Positions 46,863-55,258 of a DNA stretch of 64,000 nucleotides are shown one piece after another. The notes beneath the pieces are model-generated. The model was given only the letters and a program-made list of their open reading frames with translations. It was not told where the DNA came from and searched no databases. Made by a program: the position numbers and the translations under genes. This DNA is from Aquamicrobium lusatiense (GTDB lineage Bacteria; Pseudomonadota; Alphaproteobacteria; Rhizobiales; Rhizobiaceae). Location of the stretch: positions 2,623,631 through 2,687,630 of the forward strand of contig NZ_JACHEU010000001.1 of NCBI RefSeq assembly GCF_014201615.1, in the 5' to 3' direction. The stretch's first letter is position 1. Every line of letters begins with the position of its first letter.

Positions 46863-47756
46863 TCAGTCGGCGACTTCTTTGCCGTATAGCGCGACTGCGA
46901 CGTCACGAACAGCATCCGCAGTGCGAGGGCCAAAGCCCAGCATATAGGCGCCGTCCATGCGCACCACTCTGCGGGCCTTGCCGGCAGGCGTGGTGGCAAT
47001 GATGGGATTGCCGAGAATCTCGTCATCGCCGCTCTGGTGGCCACCGATCTGCCCCATCATCAGGATGACATCCGGACGCGCGTCGACAATCGCTTCTTCG
47101 GTCAGCTGCTTGTAGCCGGAATAGCCCTCGATGGCGTTCACGGCACCGGCAAGCTCTATGATGCCGTTGGCAGCCGTATCAGCCCCTGAGGCCATGATCT
47201 TACCGCCCTGCGCCGATAGAATGAACAACACGCGCTTGCGGTCTTTAACATTCCCGGTGAGCGCTTTGGCTTCATCGATCTTCGCACCCACCTCGGCGGC
47301 AAGTGCATCAGCCTTCTTCTCGACGCCGAGCGCCTTGCCGACTACATCGATCTTGCGGATGATGCCTTCCCGGTCGAACGTCTCGGGGACCTCGATGTAA
47401 GGCACGCTGGCCTTTTTCAGCACATCGATCGTCTCCTTGGGGCCACTGCCCTCAAGTGCCAGTATGCCGCCGGGGTTGACGGAAAGAACGCCTTCCGGTG
47501 ACAACTGGCGCATGTAGCCAACATCCGGCAATTCAAGAGCTTCAGGCGGGAACACGCTGGTCGTGTCGCGCGCAATCAGGCGATCCTGCTCGCCCAGCGC
47601 GAAAACGATCTCCGTGATGGAGCCGCCTATGGCGGCAATGCGCGTTGGATCCTCGAATTTCCCGTCGATCTCGGCGGAAGTAGCAGCCAAAGGCGTAAAA
47701 GCGGCCATGCACAACAGCATGGCCGCACGCGCAGCGAAACGGGAAAAGATTTTCAT
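46863..47756 (-). CDS. hmuT: Heme ABC transporter substrate-binding protein HmuT
   Basis: Periplasmic heme carrier of 297 residues. Signal peptide residues 1-27 (cleavage near ATSA), then the class III binding fold (RIAAIGGSITEIVFALGEQDRLIARD, shown from about residues 38-63) and the long linking helix after DREGIIRKID. It passes heme to HmuU/HmuV. It starts 10 bp after hmuS. Confidence 0.94.
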   Translation of the reverse strand: MKIFSRFAARAAMLLCMAAFTPLAATSAEIDGKFEDPTRIAAIGGSITEIVFALGEQDRLIARDTTSVFPPEALELPDVGYMRQLSPEGVLSVNPGGILALEGSGPKETIDVLKKASVPYIEVPETFDREGIIRKIDVVGKALGVEKKADALAAEVGAKIDEAKALTGNVKDRKRVLFILSAQGGKIMASGADTAANGIIELAGAVNAIEGYSGYKQLTEEAIVDARPDVILMMGQIGGHQSGDDEILGNPIIATTPAGKARRVVRMDGAYMLGFGPRTADAVRDVAVALYGKEVAD

Positions 47757-47766
47757 TTCAACACCT

Positions 47767-48828
47767 TCAAGCCGGGACAGACACCGGCACCTTGGGAAGA
47801 TTCTCGGCAAGGAAGCGCCAGTCGTCACGCTCCATTTCGCCTTCATGGCGCTCGCCAAAGAACTGGATAATTATCCTGCCCTGGGAATCATAGGCTTCAA
47901 TTGACGTGACGAAACCGTCACGGGTCGGCTTGCGCACCCCCCACACCTCGGCAATGTGGTCGAGTCGCAGATGCAGATGGAACGTCTCGTCCATGACGTT
48001 CAGCCACGGCCCCATCGGCTTCACCGAGGTGATCGGCCCGGTGTGGATCTGGATGCAGCCATGGTTGCCGACAAAGCACATGATCGGGAGTGCCTCGGCG
48101 GCGGCGTGATGCATGAGCGCCGCGACAGCATCCTCATCGACCCGCCACGCATATTCCGGCCCGACAAGGCGCATGGCCTGCAAACGGCTGATCCGAAGCG
48201 ACCGCAGCATCCCGAAGAACTGGTGCACATCGGTCAGGGCACCCCAGCGCTCGCGCAGTTCCTCGACACGAACGAAAGCCTCGGCAGGCGACGAGGACAC
48301 CTCCCCGAACACAGGCTCCACTTCCAGGCGGGGAAGCTGGTCATCGACCTGAAGCTCGCCCACCAGCTTGTGGAACGCATACAGGTTGGAGGCATTGCGC
48401 AGATGGACCTTGTGGACGGCATGTCCGGCACGGTCGAAGAATTGCAGGCTGTGGCGAACCTCGTCGCCGCTGCGCTTTTCGACCGCAAAGCCGTGCGCCC
48501 AGACTTTCGGGAAGATGCGCAGATCAATGTCCCGGCCAAGCACCAGCGCATTGTGCTCACCCACCGAAACCTTGTCGTAGACGCCGATCTTCTCGTGAAC
48601 GGCGCTTTCATTTCGGGTCAGGGCCATCGCTTCGCCAATGCCCTGCAAACCGCTGAGCACCGACTTCACGTCAGGCCGGATGCGAACGGCTTCATGACCG
48701 CAATGCGCCGCAAGCAACTCGGCCTCGCTTATGCCAAGCTGCGCCGACAGATCACGCTCGCGCATCCGGGGGTTCTCGATCCGTGCCCGCCTGATCTCAT
48801 GCGGGCTCGGCTTCACGCGCTGGTCCAT
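47767..48828 (-). CDS. hmuS: Hemin-degrading factor / heme carrier HmuS
   Basis: A 353-residue cytoplasmic protein of the HemS/HmuS/ChuS family, which carries or breaks down imported heme. Two homologous halves are visible; the first contains LTRNESAVHEKIGVYDKVS and the second GNHGCIQIHTGPITSVKPMG and DETFHLHLRLDHIAEVW, the heme-binding part. First long gene of the hmuSTUV operon, 25 bp after hmuP. Confidence 0.95.
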   Translation of the reverse strand: MDQRVKPSPHEIRRARIENPRMRERDLSAQLGISEAELLAAHCGHEAVRIRPDVKSVLSGLQGIGEAMALTRNESAVHEKIGVYDKVSVGEHNALVLGRDIDLRIFPKVWAHGFAVEKRSGDEVRHSLQFFDRAGHAVHKVHLRNASNLYAFHKLVGELQVDDQLPRLEVEPVFGEVSSSPAEAFVRVEELRERWGALTDVHQFFGMLRSLRISRLQAMRLVGPEYAWRVDEDAVAALMHHAAAEALPIMCFVGNHGCIQIHTGPITSVKPMGPWLNVMDETFHLHLRLDHIAEVWGVRKPTRDGFVTSIEAYDSQGRIIIQFFGERHEGEMERDDWRFLAENLPKVPVSVPA

Positions 48829-48853
48829 TGGCTCTAACCCTCGATGGAGCCAA

Positions 48854-49063
48854 TCACTTGTTGAGGATCAGCTTACCCTGACGGGTAATCTTCAGGCGGT
48901 ACAGTGCGCCATGATGCTCGATGCCGATCTCATGCTCACCCTGGAAAAGGCTGTTGGACGACAGCGTCCTCACGGAAAAGGGCGTGCGATCGACCCGTAC
49001 CGGAACGGCCTGGTCTACGCGGCGGACGCGATAGCGGAAGTCGTTGGGAGTGTGCGCAGTCAT
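48854..49063 (-). CDS. hmuP: HemP/HmuP family protein
   Basis: A 69-residue protein with the HemP signature (SSNSLFQGEHEIGIEHHGALYRLKITRQGKLILNK, abbreviated from residues 35-69). In Bradyrhizobium and Sinorhizobium HmuP is needed for expression of the heme receptor gene, as a co-activator. It leads the hmu operon, under a promoter with an iron-responsive box. Confidence 0.92.
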   Translation of the reverse strand: MTAHTPNDFRYRVRRVDQAVPVRVDRTPFSVRTLSSNSLFQGEHEIGIEHHGALYRLKITRQGKLILNK

Positions 49064-49123
49064 CGATCTCGATCCCTCTCGTTGGGGGTGGCTAGGGCTG
49101 CTCGAACATGATTTTCGATTTCT

Positions 49124-49138
49124 TGACTCTAATAATCA
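49124..49138 (-). promoter_or_regulatory. Candidate RirA box (IRO, TGA-N9-TCA) before hmuP
   Basis: TGA-CTCTAATAA-TCA. It covers the predicted -10 element of the hmuP promoter and lies within a wider inverted repeat ACATGATT/AATCATGT (49106-49113 and 49134-49141). RirA binding here would block transcription when iron is plentiful. Confidence 0.65.
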
Positions 49139-49157
49139 TGTTTTATCACAACTGCAA
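49129..49157 (-). promoter_or_regulatory. Predicted hmuP-hmuSTUV promoter
   Basis: On the minus strand, TTGCAG (49157-49152), a 17-bp spacer and TATTAG (49134-49129). The start of hmuP is 66 bp downstream. Confidence 0.55.
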
Positions 49158-49162
49158 TACCG

Positions 49163-49175
49163 GACTAAATTAGTC
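49163..49175. promoter_or_regulatory. Perfect 13-bp palindrome GACTAAATTAGTC
   Basis: Two six-base arms around a central A, just upstream of the predicted hmuP -35. Its sequence does not match the TGA-N9-TCA box; it may be the site of another regulator or of the HmuP system. Confidence 0.45.
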
Positions 49176-49501
49176 AACATTAAAGGCAAACACCAGTGCA
49201 AAAAATGCACTGCAACCCCTTTCCTCGCCCCTCGTGCGGCCTCTTTCGGCCGGGAGCCATTCAAACCCCTCAGGCAGCCCGTGGCTCGAGGGCCAACGCA
49301 GGCGAAAGACCTGTCACGCGCGTGTCATTCCCGAATTATCTGATGGCATCCGTGAAATGCGCACCAGACAATGGGCTTTCGGGAAGGCAGGGCTTGCCAT
49401 ATCCTGTCCGGATAGTTCAAGTTTTACACTCTACATCCTGATCGAACAATCGTGCCGCCGGCCAAGCCGGTCAAAATCGATGATGAACGGCAAGAAAGGT
49501 G

Positions 49502-49957
49502 ATGACGACCGTGAGATTCTCCACTCTTTTATCAATCGCGCTTCTTACCAGCGGCACCGTGGCGGCGGGCAATGCCTCCGCACAGGATACGGCACCGAAA
49601 TCCGCGCCGGCAGCACTTTCCCTTGAACTCAATGCCGCCCAGCCATCGGACAAGGGCTGCCGCCTCACCTTCGTCGTGAACAACGGGCTGGGCACGGATC
49701 TGACAAAGGCCTCGTTCGAAATCGCGCTTTTCAACGATTCGGGCGTGGTGGACCGCATGACGGTCCTCGATTTCAAGGAACTGCCGCAGGGCAAGACCAA
49801 GGTCAGCCGCTTCGACCTCGCCGGAATCGACTGTGCAAAGATCTCGCGGGCGCTTGTGAACGGTTCCAATGACTGCGCCGGCGATGGTATCGAGCCGACA
49901 GCCTGCATGAAGGCTCTTCAGCCCAGCTCGAAGACCGACATCAATTTCGGCGTATAA
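49502..49957 (+). CDS. Unknown secreted protein preceding the heme oxygenase
   Basis: A 151-residue protein with a Sec signal peptide (cleavage near ASA, residue 28). The mature part has four cysteines (in DKGCRL, IDCAKI, NDCAG and TACMKA) that could form two disulfides, and a beta-rich region RLTFVVNNGLGTDLTKASFE resembling an immunoglobulin-like fold. Not recognised further. It sits 31 bp before the heme oxygenase gene, so it may be part of heme handling. A GTG one codon upstream is an alternative start. Confidence 0.7.
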   Translation: MTTVRFSTLLSIALLTSGTVAAGNASAQDTAPKSAPAALSLELNAAQPSDKGCRLTFVVNNGLGTDLTKASFEIALFNDSGVVDRMTVLDFKELPQGKTKVSRFDLAGIDCAKISRALVNGSNDCAGDGIEPTACMKALQPSSKTDINFGV

Positions 49958-49988
49958 CCGCAGCCTCCGTCGTTCGGAAAGGACAGCC

Positions 49989-50303
49989 ATGTACATTGCC
50001 ATGAACCGTTTCAAGGTCCTCAAGGGCTCGGAAACGGATTTCGAGAACATCTGGAAGAATCGCGAATCGACGCTGCATGAGATGAAGGGTTTCAGGACCT
50101 TCCACCTGCTGCGCGGACCGGTGAACGAGGCCGAGAACTACACGCTGTACGCATCGCATACGGTATGGGAGAGCGAGGACGATTTCCTCGCCTGGACGAA
50201 GTCGCAGAATTTCCGCGATTCGCATCGCAATGCCGGCACCGGCAAGGCGACCACTGTGGGTCATCCTCAGTTCGAAGGCTTTTCGGCCATCGAAGGCGCC
50301 TGA
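49989..50303 (+). CDS. hmuQ: IsdG-type heme oxygenase (HmuQ/BhuQ family)
   Basis: A 104-residue dimeric alpha/beta-barrel protein of the antibiotic-biosynthesis-monooxygenase superfamily. It carries Asn6 (IAMNRFKV), Trp69 (FLAWTKS) and His79 (DSHRNAG), which correspond in order and spacing to the Asn/Trp/His triad of IsdG. It closely resembles rhizobial HmuQ and Brucella BhuQ, which open heme to release iron. Position beside hmuP supports this. Confidence 0.9.
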   Translation: MYIAMNRFKVLKGSETDFENIWKNRESTLHEMKGFRTFHLLRGPVNEAENYTLYASHTVWESEDDFLAWTKSQNFRDSHRNAGTGKATTVGHPQFEGFSAIEGA

Positions 50304-50338
50304 GCGCCTTCCCTGCGATCTCGCAGCTTATGTTCGGC

Positions 50339-50373
50339 AAAAGGCTCCGGGATCATGTCCCGGAGCCTTTTCT
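50339..50373. terminator. Bidirectional terminator between hmuQ and putA
   Basis: AAAGGCTCCGGGA and TCCCGGAGCCTTT form a 13-bp stem around a short loop, with T-rich tails on both sides, between two convergent genes. Confidence 0.93.
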
Positions 50374-50399
50374 TTGCCAACGGCTGATAAGACTGCTGG

Positions 50400-53300
50400 T
50401 CAGACGCTCGCCAGCAGGCTGGCATTGCCGCCTGCGGCGGTCGTATCCACGCACACCGCGCGCTCATGCGCATAGGCTGCCGGATAAATGACCTCCGTAA
50501 CCAGCGGCACGATCGGCCCCGCCCGCTTTGCCAGCGCGCGGCGAATGGCCCTCGCCTCCTCCCCGCCGCCGGAGAAAGCCACGACATCGACCGGCAGCGA
50601 CGAAAGCTCATTCGCATCGGCGCGCGCATCGAGCGTCGCGATCGGCAATCCCTTGCCGGTCAGCGCCGACAGGATGGCAGCGGCATCCGGCGACACGGCC
50701 AGCACGGCATTGCCGGCGGCCAGCGCCTGAATGGCCTGCGCCAGCAGCGTATCGGCATCGGGACCAATGCACAGAACCCGTCCGCGCGGCACCAGAGCCA
50801 GCGTGTTGGCCTCTCCGGTGGGGCCGGGCAGATCGATCTGTCCGAATTCCAGTCCCGCCGACGCGGCCACCGCCGCAGCCCCCTTGCCGCGCAGATGCTT
50901 GCGCAGGATGGCGATGCGGTCAGGCCGGGCAGACCAGCCGCCAGGTGCTGGATCCGGCAGATTGTCCTTCAGCTCGGTCGCCACAGCGATGCGCGCGTTG
51001 GCAAGCACAGTGCCAGCCTCCGGCGCCTTGCGGAACCGCCGCAGATAGTGCGGACCGCCGGCCTTGGGGCCGGTGCCGGAAAGCCCCTCGCCGCCAAATG
51101 GCTGCGAGCCGACCACGGCGCCGATCTGGTTGCGGTTCACATAGATGTTGCCGGCATGGATGCCGTCGACGAAATGCTGGGCGCGACCTTCGATGCGGGT
51201 ATGCAGGCCAAAGGTGAGGCCGTAGCCGCGCGCATTGATCGCCCCGATGACCGAATCGAGCTTGTCGGCGTCGAATGTCGCCACATGCAGCACCGGACCG
51301 AACACTTCGCGTTCGATCTCCTCGATGCCGCGCACCGAGATGATATGCGGCGCGACGAAACGACCGCCTTCCGGCGCATCAAGCTTCGCGACCACCTTGC
51401 CACGTGCCTCCATGTCCCGGCAGTAATCGCCGATCGCGCCCTGTGCCTCTGCATCGATCAGCGGCCCGACATCACTGGAAAGCGCCCACGGATTGCCGAG
51501 GCGCAGCTCGTTCATGGCGCCGATGAGCATTTCCTGCACCTTCTTCTCGACATCCTTCTGCACATAGAGGATGCGCAGCGCCGAGCAGCGCTGGCCGGCG
51601 CTCTGGAAGGATGAGGCGAGAATGTCGCGCACCGCCTGTTCGGGCAGAGCGGTCGAATCGACCACCATGGCGTTGAGCCCGCCCGTCTCGGCGATCAGCA
51701 TGGCATCGGTCGCCGCCGTCTCGGCAAGCTGCTTCTCGATCAGCTTCGCGACCTCGGTGGAACCGGTGAAGCAGACGCCGGCGATTCGAGGATCGGCCGT
51801 CAGGGGACCTCCGACGGAAGGCCCGTCGCCGGGCAGGAGCTGGATCACGTCTTCCGGCACGCCGGCCTCGCGCAGCAGTTCCACGGCGCGATACGCGATC
51901 AGCGGCGTCTGTTCGGCAGGCTTTGCGATGACCGCATTGCCGGTAACGAGTGCCGCGGCGATCTGACCAGTGAAGATGGCGAGCGGGAAATTCCATGGCG
52001 AGATGCAGGCGATCACGCCGCGCGCCTCTGCCGCGGCTTCGACATTGGCGGCTTCGCAAGCGTAGTAGCGCAGGAAATCCACCGCTTCTCGAAGCTCAGC
52101 CACCCCGTCGGCCAGCGTCTTGCCGGCCTCGCGGGTGGCAAGCGCGAAGAACTCGCCCGCATGCGCCTCGTAAAGATCGGCAGCGCGGAGCAGGATCGCG
52201 GACCGCTCTGCGACGGGACGCGCCGCCCATTCGGGTTGGGCTTTCACTGCGAAGCCCACGGCATTCTTCACCTGCGCTTCGCCGGCCTCGGCCACCGTGC
52301 CAACCACTTCCCCGACATTGGCGGGGTTGATGACGTCGCGCGTGCTGCCCTTGCCCTTGGCGCGGGTCAGCGGCTTCGCCTGCCATGTATGCGGGGCCGC
52401 GAAAGGCGCTCTCGCCTTCTCGAGCGCCTCCAGCGTCACGACATCGGTGATGTCCCAGCCTTTTGCGTTGCGGCGATCAGCGCCGAAGATCGCCAACGGC
52501 TTCGCAATGTTCGGATTGGCGGCAGATCCTTGCGTCTCGACGATCTCCAGCGGATCGCGGGCGATGGCCTCCGGCGGCACCGCCTCGTCGGTCAACTGGT
52601 GGACGAAGGAGGAATTGGCACCGTTTTCCAGCAGGCGGCGCACCAGATAGGCCAACAGGTCGGAATGCGCGCCGACCGGCGCATAGATGCGGCAGCGCGT
52701 GCCCTCGGCCTTGCGCACGGCCTCATGCAACTGCTCGCCCATGCCATGCAGGCGCTGGAACTCGAAGCACTCCCGGTTCGGAGCCATGGACAGGATCGCC
52801 GCAACCGTATGGGCATTGTGGGTGGCGAACTGCGGATAGATGCGGTCGGTCATCGACAGCAGCTTCTTCGCGCAGGCCATGTAGGAAACGTCCGTATTGG
52901 CCTTGCGCGTGAAGACCGGATAGCCCGGCAGGCCCATGACCTGCGCGCGCTTGATCTCGGTGTCCCAGTAAGCACCCTTCACCAGCCGCACCATGATGTT
53001 GCGGTCGAGCTTGTTGGCCAGCGCATACAGCCAGTCGATGGCGAAGGCGCAGCGCGGGCCGTAGGCCTGCACGACGACGCCGAACCCGTTCCAGCCGGCA
53101 AGGCGCTCGTCGGCCAGCACCAGTTCGATGACGTCAAGCGACAAGTCGAGCCGGTCGGCCTCCTCGGCATCGATGTTGAGGCCCATATTGGCCTTCTTCG
53201 CCGCCAGCGCCAGCGACAGCAGCCGCTCTGCCATCACCGGCAGCATGGTTTCCCGCTGCGCCACCTCATAGCGCGGATGAATGGCCGAAAGTTTCACCGA

Positions 53301-54011
53301 AATGCCGTGGTTTTTGCGGATGTCGGTGCCGTTGGCTGGCGTATCAAGCGCGGCGATGGCATCCGCATAGGCCTTGAGATAGCGCAGGGCGTCGGCCTCG
53401 GTGCGGGCCGCCTCGCCCAGCATGTCGAAGGAATAGAGATAGCCCTTGTCGGTCATCGACTTGCCGCGCTTCATCGCCTCGGCGATGGTGCGGCCGAGCA
53501 CGAACTGCTCGCCCATCTCGCGCATGGCTGCCGCCACCGCCTTGCGGATGACGGGCTCTCCCAGACGGCGGACCATGGAGCGCAGCGTCTTTTCGATGCC
53601 GCTCTCACCCTCTTCCAGAACCCGCCCGGTCAGCATCAATGCCCATGTGGAAGCGTTGACGAAGATCGAGGACGACGAGCCCGAATGCGCGGACCAGTCA
53701 TGCGGAGCAATCTTGTCGGCGATCAGATCGTCCATGGTCTCGGCATCCGGCACGCGCAGCAGCGCCTCGGCCAGACACATCAGCGCCACGCCTTCCTTGG
53801 TGGAAAGACCGTAGGCTGAGAGAAAGACCTCCATCAGCCGCGGATCGGACGAACCGCGCACGGCCTTGACGAGGTCCACGGCACGCCGGGTGATCGCCAC
53901 GCGCTCTTCGGGCGACAGAGCGATCGCTTCGACCAGCCGTTTTACGGCGGCGTCCTCATCGGGGAGATAATTGGCACGGATCTGCTGGCGAATAGGTGCA
54001 AGGGTCGGCAT
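50400..54011 (-). CDS. putA: Bifunctional proline dehydrogenase / L-glutamate-gamma-semialdehyde dehydrogenase PutA
   Basis: Oxidises proline to glutamate in two channelled steps. It has 1203 residues. The FAD-binding proline dehydrogenase barrel spans about 190-480 (VRLVKGAYWDTEIKRAQ, RCRIYAPVGAHSDLLAYLVR). The aldehyde dehydrogenase spans about 570-1010 with nucleophile Cys809 in SAGQRCSALR and ETGGLNAMVV before it. A C-terminal ALDH-superfamily domain follows, ending CVDTTAAGGNASLLASV, so it is a type-B PutA. There is no N-terminal ribbon-helix-helix domain; control is left to the divergent Lrp-type gene. Confidence 0.97.
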   Translation of the reverse strand: MPTLAPIRQQIRANYLPDEDAAVKRLVEAIALSPEERVAITRRAVDLVKAVRGSSDPRLMEVFLSAYGLSTKEGVALMCLAEALLRVPDAETMDDLIADKIAPHDWSAHSGSSSSIFVNASTWALMLTGRVLEEGESGIEKTLRSMVRRLGEPVIRKAVAAAMREMGEQFVLGRTIAEAMKRGKSMTDKGYLYSFDMLGEAARTEADALRYLKAYADAIAALDTPANGTDIRKNHGISVKLSAIHPRYEVAQRETMLPVMAERLLSLALAAKKANMGLNIDAEEADRLDLSLDVIELVLADERLAGWNGFGVVVQAYGPRCAFAIDWLYALANKLDRNIMVRLVKGAYWDTEIKRAQVMGLPGYPVFTRKANTDVSYMACAKKLLSMTDRIYPQFATHNAHTVAAILSMAPNRECFEFQRLHGMGEQLHEAVRKAEGTRCRIYAPVGAHSDLLAYLVRRLLENGANSSFVHQLTDEAVPPEAIARDPLEIVETQGSAANPNIAKPLAIFGADRRNAKGWDITDVVTLEALEKARAPFAAPHTWQAKPLTRAKGKGSTRDVINPANVGEVVGTVAEAGEAQVKNAVGFAVKAQPEWAARPVAERSAILLRAADLYEAHAGEFFALATREAGKTLADGVAELREAVDFLRYYACEAANVEAAAEARGVIACISPWNFPLAIFTGQIAAALVTGNAVIAKPAEQTPLIAYRAVELLREAGVPEDVIQLLPGDGPSVGGPLTADPRIAGVCFTGSTEVAKLIEKQLAETAATDAMLIAETGGLNAMVVDSTALPEQAVRDILASSFQSAGQRCSALRILYVQKDVEKKVQEMLIGAMNELRLGNPWALSSDVGPLIDAEAQGAIGDYCRDMEARGKVVAKLDAPEGGRFVAPHIISVRGIEEIEREVFGPVLHVATFDADKLDSVIGAINARGYGLTFGLHTRIEGRAQHFVDGIHAGNIYVNRNQIGAVVGSQPFGGEGLSGTGPKAGGPHYLRRFRKAPEAGTVLANARIAVATELKDNLPDPAPGGWSARPDRIAILRKHLRGKGAAAVAASAGLEFGQIDLPGPTGEANTLALVPRGRVLCIGPDADTLLAQAIQALAAGNAVLAVSPDAAAILSALTGKGLPIATLDARADANELSSLPVDVVAFSGGGEEARAIRRALAKRAGPIVPLVTEVIYPAAYAHERAVCVDTTAAGGNASLLASV

Positions 54012-54182
54012 GGCGTTCCTGTCGAAACAGAGGCAAATCTCAACGGTCTGGCGGCCGCCACGACCGATATGAGGAACCTAGCATGAGCCCATGAAATTAG
54101 CCGGTCCAATTATCTCGACGAAACGGTCATTATGAACTATGAGAATGCCATTATTTAATCATGTTGGACTATCAAATTCGAT
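54012..54182. promoter_or_regulatory. putA/putR divergent promoter region
   Basis: A 171 bp gap that becomes AT-rich at 54100-54180, where Lrp-family sites and both promoters would be expected. No exact operator could be assigned. Confidence 0.4.
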
Positions 54183-54632
54183 ATGGAAGACCAACTGGAC
54201 CGCATCGATCGCAACATTCTCTTTGCTCTCGCGCAGGAGGCACGGCTTTCCATGGCCGAACTGGCGGCAAAGGTCGGCCTTTCCAAAACGCCGGTGCAGG
54301 CACGCGTCAGGAAGCTTGAGAATGAGGGCTTCATCCGCGGCTACAGCGCCATCATCGATCGCGAACGCATGGGTGAAGGCCATGTCGCCTTCGTGCAGGT
54401 GAAACTGTCGGACACGCGCTCCGCCGCCCTCGACGAGTTCAACCGCGCGGTTCAGGCCGTTCGCGAGATCGAGCAGTGCCACATGATGGCGGCGAGCTTC
54501 GATTATCTCCTGAAGGTTCGCACCCGCGACATCGCCAGCTATCGCCGCGTGCTGGGCGAGCGCATATCGGCCCTGCCGCATGTGGCGCAGACATCGACCT
54601 TCGTCGCCATGGAAACGGTCAAGGACAGGTAG
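54183..54632 (+). CDS. putR: Lrp/AsnC family regulator, probable putA activator PutR
   Basis: A 149-residue regulator with the Lrp helix-turn-helix (LSMAELAAKVGLSKTPVQAR, residues 20-39) and RAM effector domain (VQVKLSDTRSAALDEFN, IEQCHMMAASFDYLLKVRT). Its place opposite putA matches PutR of Agrobacterium and Brucella, which activates putA in response to proline. Confidence 0.9.
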   Translation: MEDQLDRIDRNILFALAQEARLSMAELAAKVGLSKTPVQARVRKLENEGFIRGYSAIIDRERMGEGHVAFVQVKLSDTRSAALDEFNRAVQAVREIEQCHMMAASFDYLLKVRTRDIASYRRVLGERISALPHVAQTSTFVAMETVKDR

Positions 54633-54652
54633 GAAGTCGTCTTTTCAAGTGC

Positions 54653-55156
54653 TTACAGGACAACGTTGAAAATGACGCTGTCGGTTCCGGCCGCCGCAAA
54701 TATCCAAAGCCGCAGTTGCCACCAGCCGGGCGTCGGAAATTTCACACCCTGAATGCGGTAGCTGCCGCCGCCCAGATAGTCGGTCGCCTGCGGGCTGGTC
54801 GGAAGGCCCTGATTCTGCTCCGCCATGCCGCCGGCAACGTGAATCGCCGCGTTTTCGACCGGCTGACCGGATTTCATCCTGATCGTAACCAGCCAGGCCT
54901 GCGTTTCGCCAATGCGCACCGCACCCGTTTCAGGCTTCATGGAAACGCTGAACAATCCTCTTTCGCTGGATTTTGCACGCGCCAGCTCATTGCCGCCTGC
55001 TCCTCCCGCATATCCGAACAGATAGGCGGCAGCGATAACAGCGATGAGCACAGCCGTGATGGCGGCTGAAATGAGAAGATAGCGTCCCAGGGATGCCAAA
55101 AACGTCGTCCCGGCCAAAAAATGAAACCCGCTTGCCCGGCAAGCCGGATGTCGCAT
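54653..55156 (-). CDS. FixH-like (YtkA) membrane-anchored protein
   Basis: A protein of up to 167 residues with one N-terminal membrane helix and a periplasmic domain of FixH type (AWLVTIRMKSGQPVENAAIHVAGGMAEQNQGLPTSP, abbreviated from the middle, and GVKFPTPGWWQLRLWI). True FixH helps cytochrome cbb3 oxidase assembly, but no fix genes are near, so the role is open. The start may be ATG 55156 or, with a nearby GGGACG ribosome site, TTG 55099 directly before the helix. Confidence 0.72.
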   Translation of the reverse strand: MRHPACRASGFHFLAGTTFLASLGRYLLISAAITAVLIAVIAAAYLFGYAGGAGGNELARAKSSERGLFSVSMKPETGAVRIGETQAWLVTIRMKSGQPVENAAIHVAGGMAEQNQGLPTSPQATDYLGGGSYRIQGVKFPTPGWWQLRLWIFAAAGTDSVIFNVVL

Positions 55157-55211
55157 GGATTATATGGAATTCACTGTTTCCACGACAAGCGGACATCCGC
55201 TCCATCGCAAC

Positions 55212-55238
55212 GAAAAAGGGCGCACCGAAGTGCGCCCT
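55212..55238 (-). terminator. Terminator of gabD
   Basis: AGGGCGCA/TGCGCCCT stem (55217-55238) with a 6-nt loop. On the minus strand TTTTT follows at 55216-55212. Confidence 0.88.
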
Positions 55239-55258
55239 GATCCGGATGAAGGGCTGTT

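Larger units (their letters stand above)
49064..49501. promoter_or_regulatory. Divergent heme control region
   Basis: A 438 bp gap. It carries the hmuP promoter and RirA-type box near 49124-49157, a 13-bp palindrome at 49163-49175 and a small hairpin AGTGCA/TGCACT at 49195-49211. From about 49215 to 49480 I see nothing definite; a promoter for the plus-strand pair should lie there. No TonB-dependent receptor gene is present. Confidence 0.5.

Noticed and set aside
52161..53819. 552-codon open frame opposite putA
   Set aside because: Antisense shadow; putA motifs fix the coding strand.
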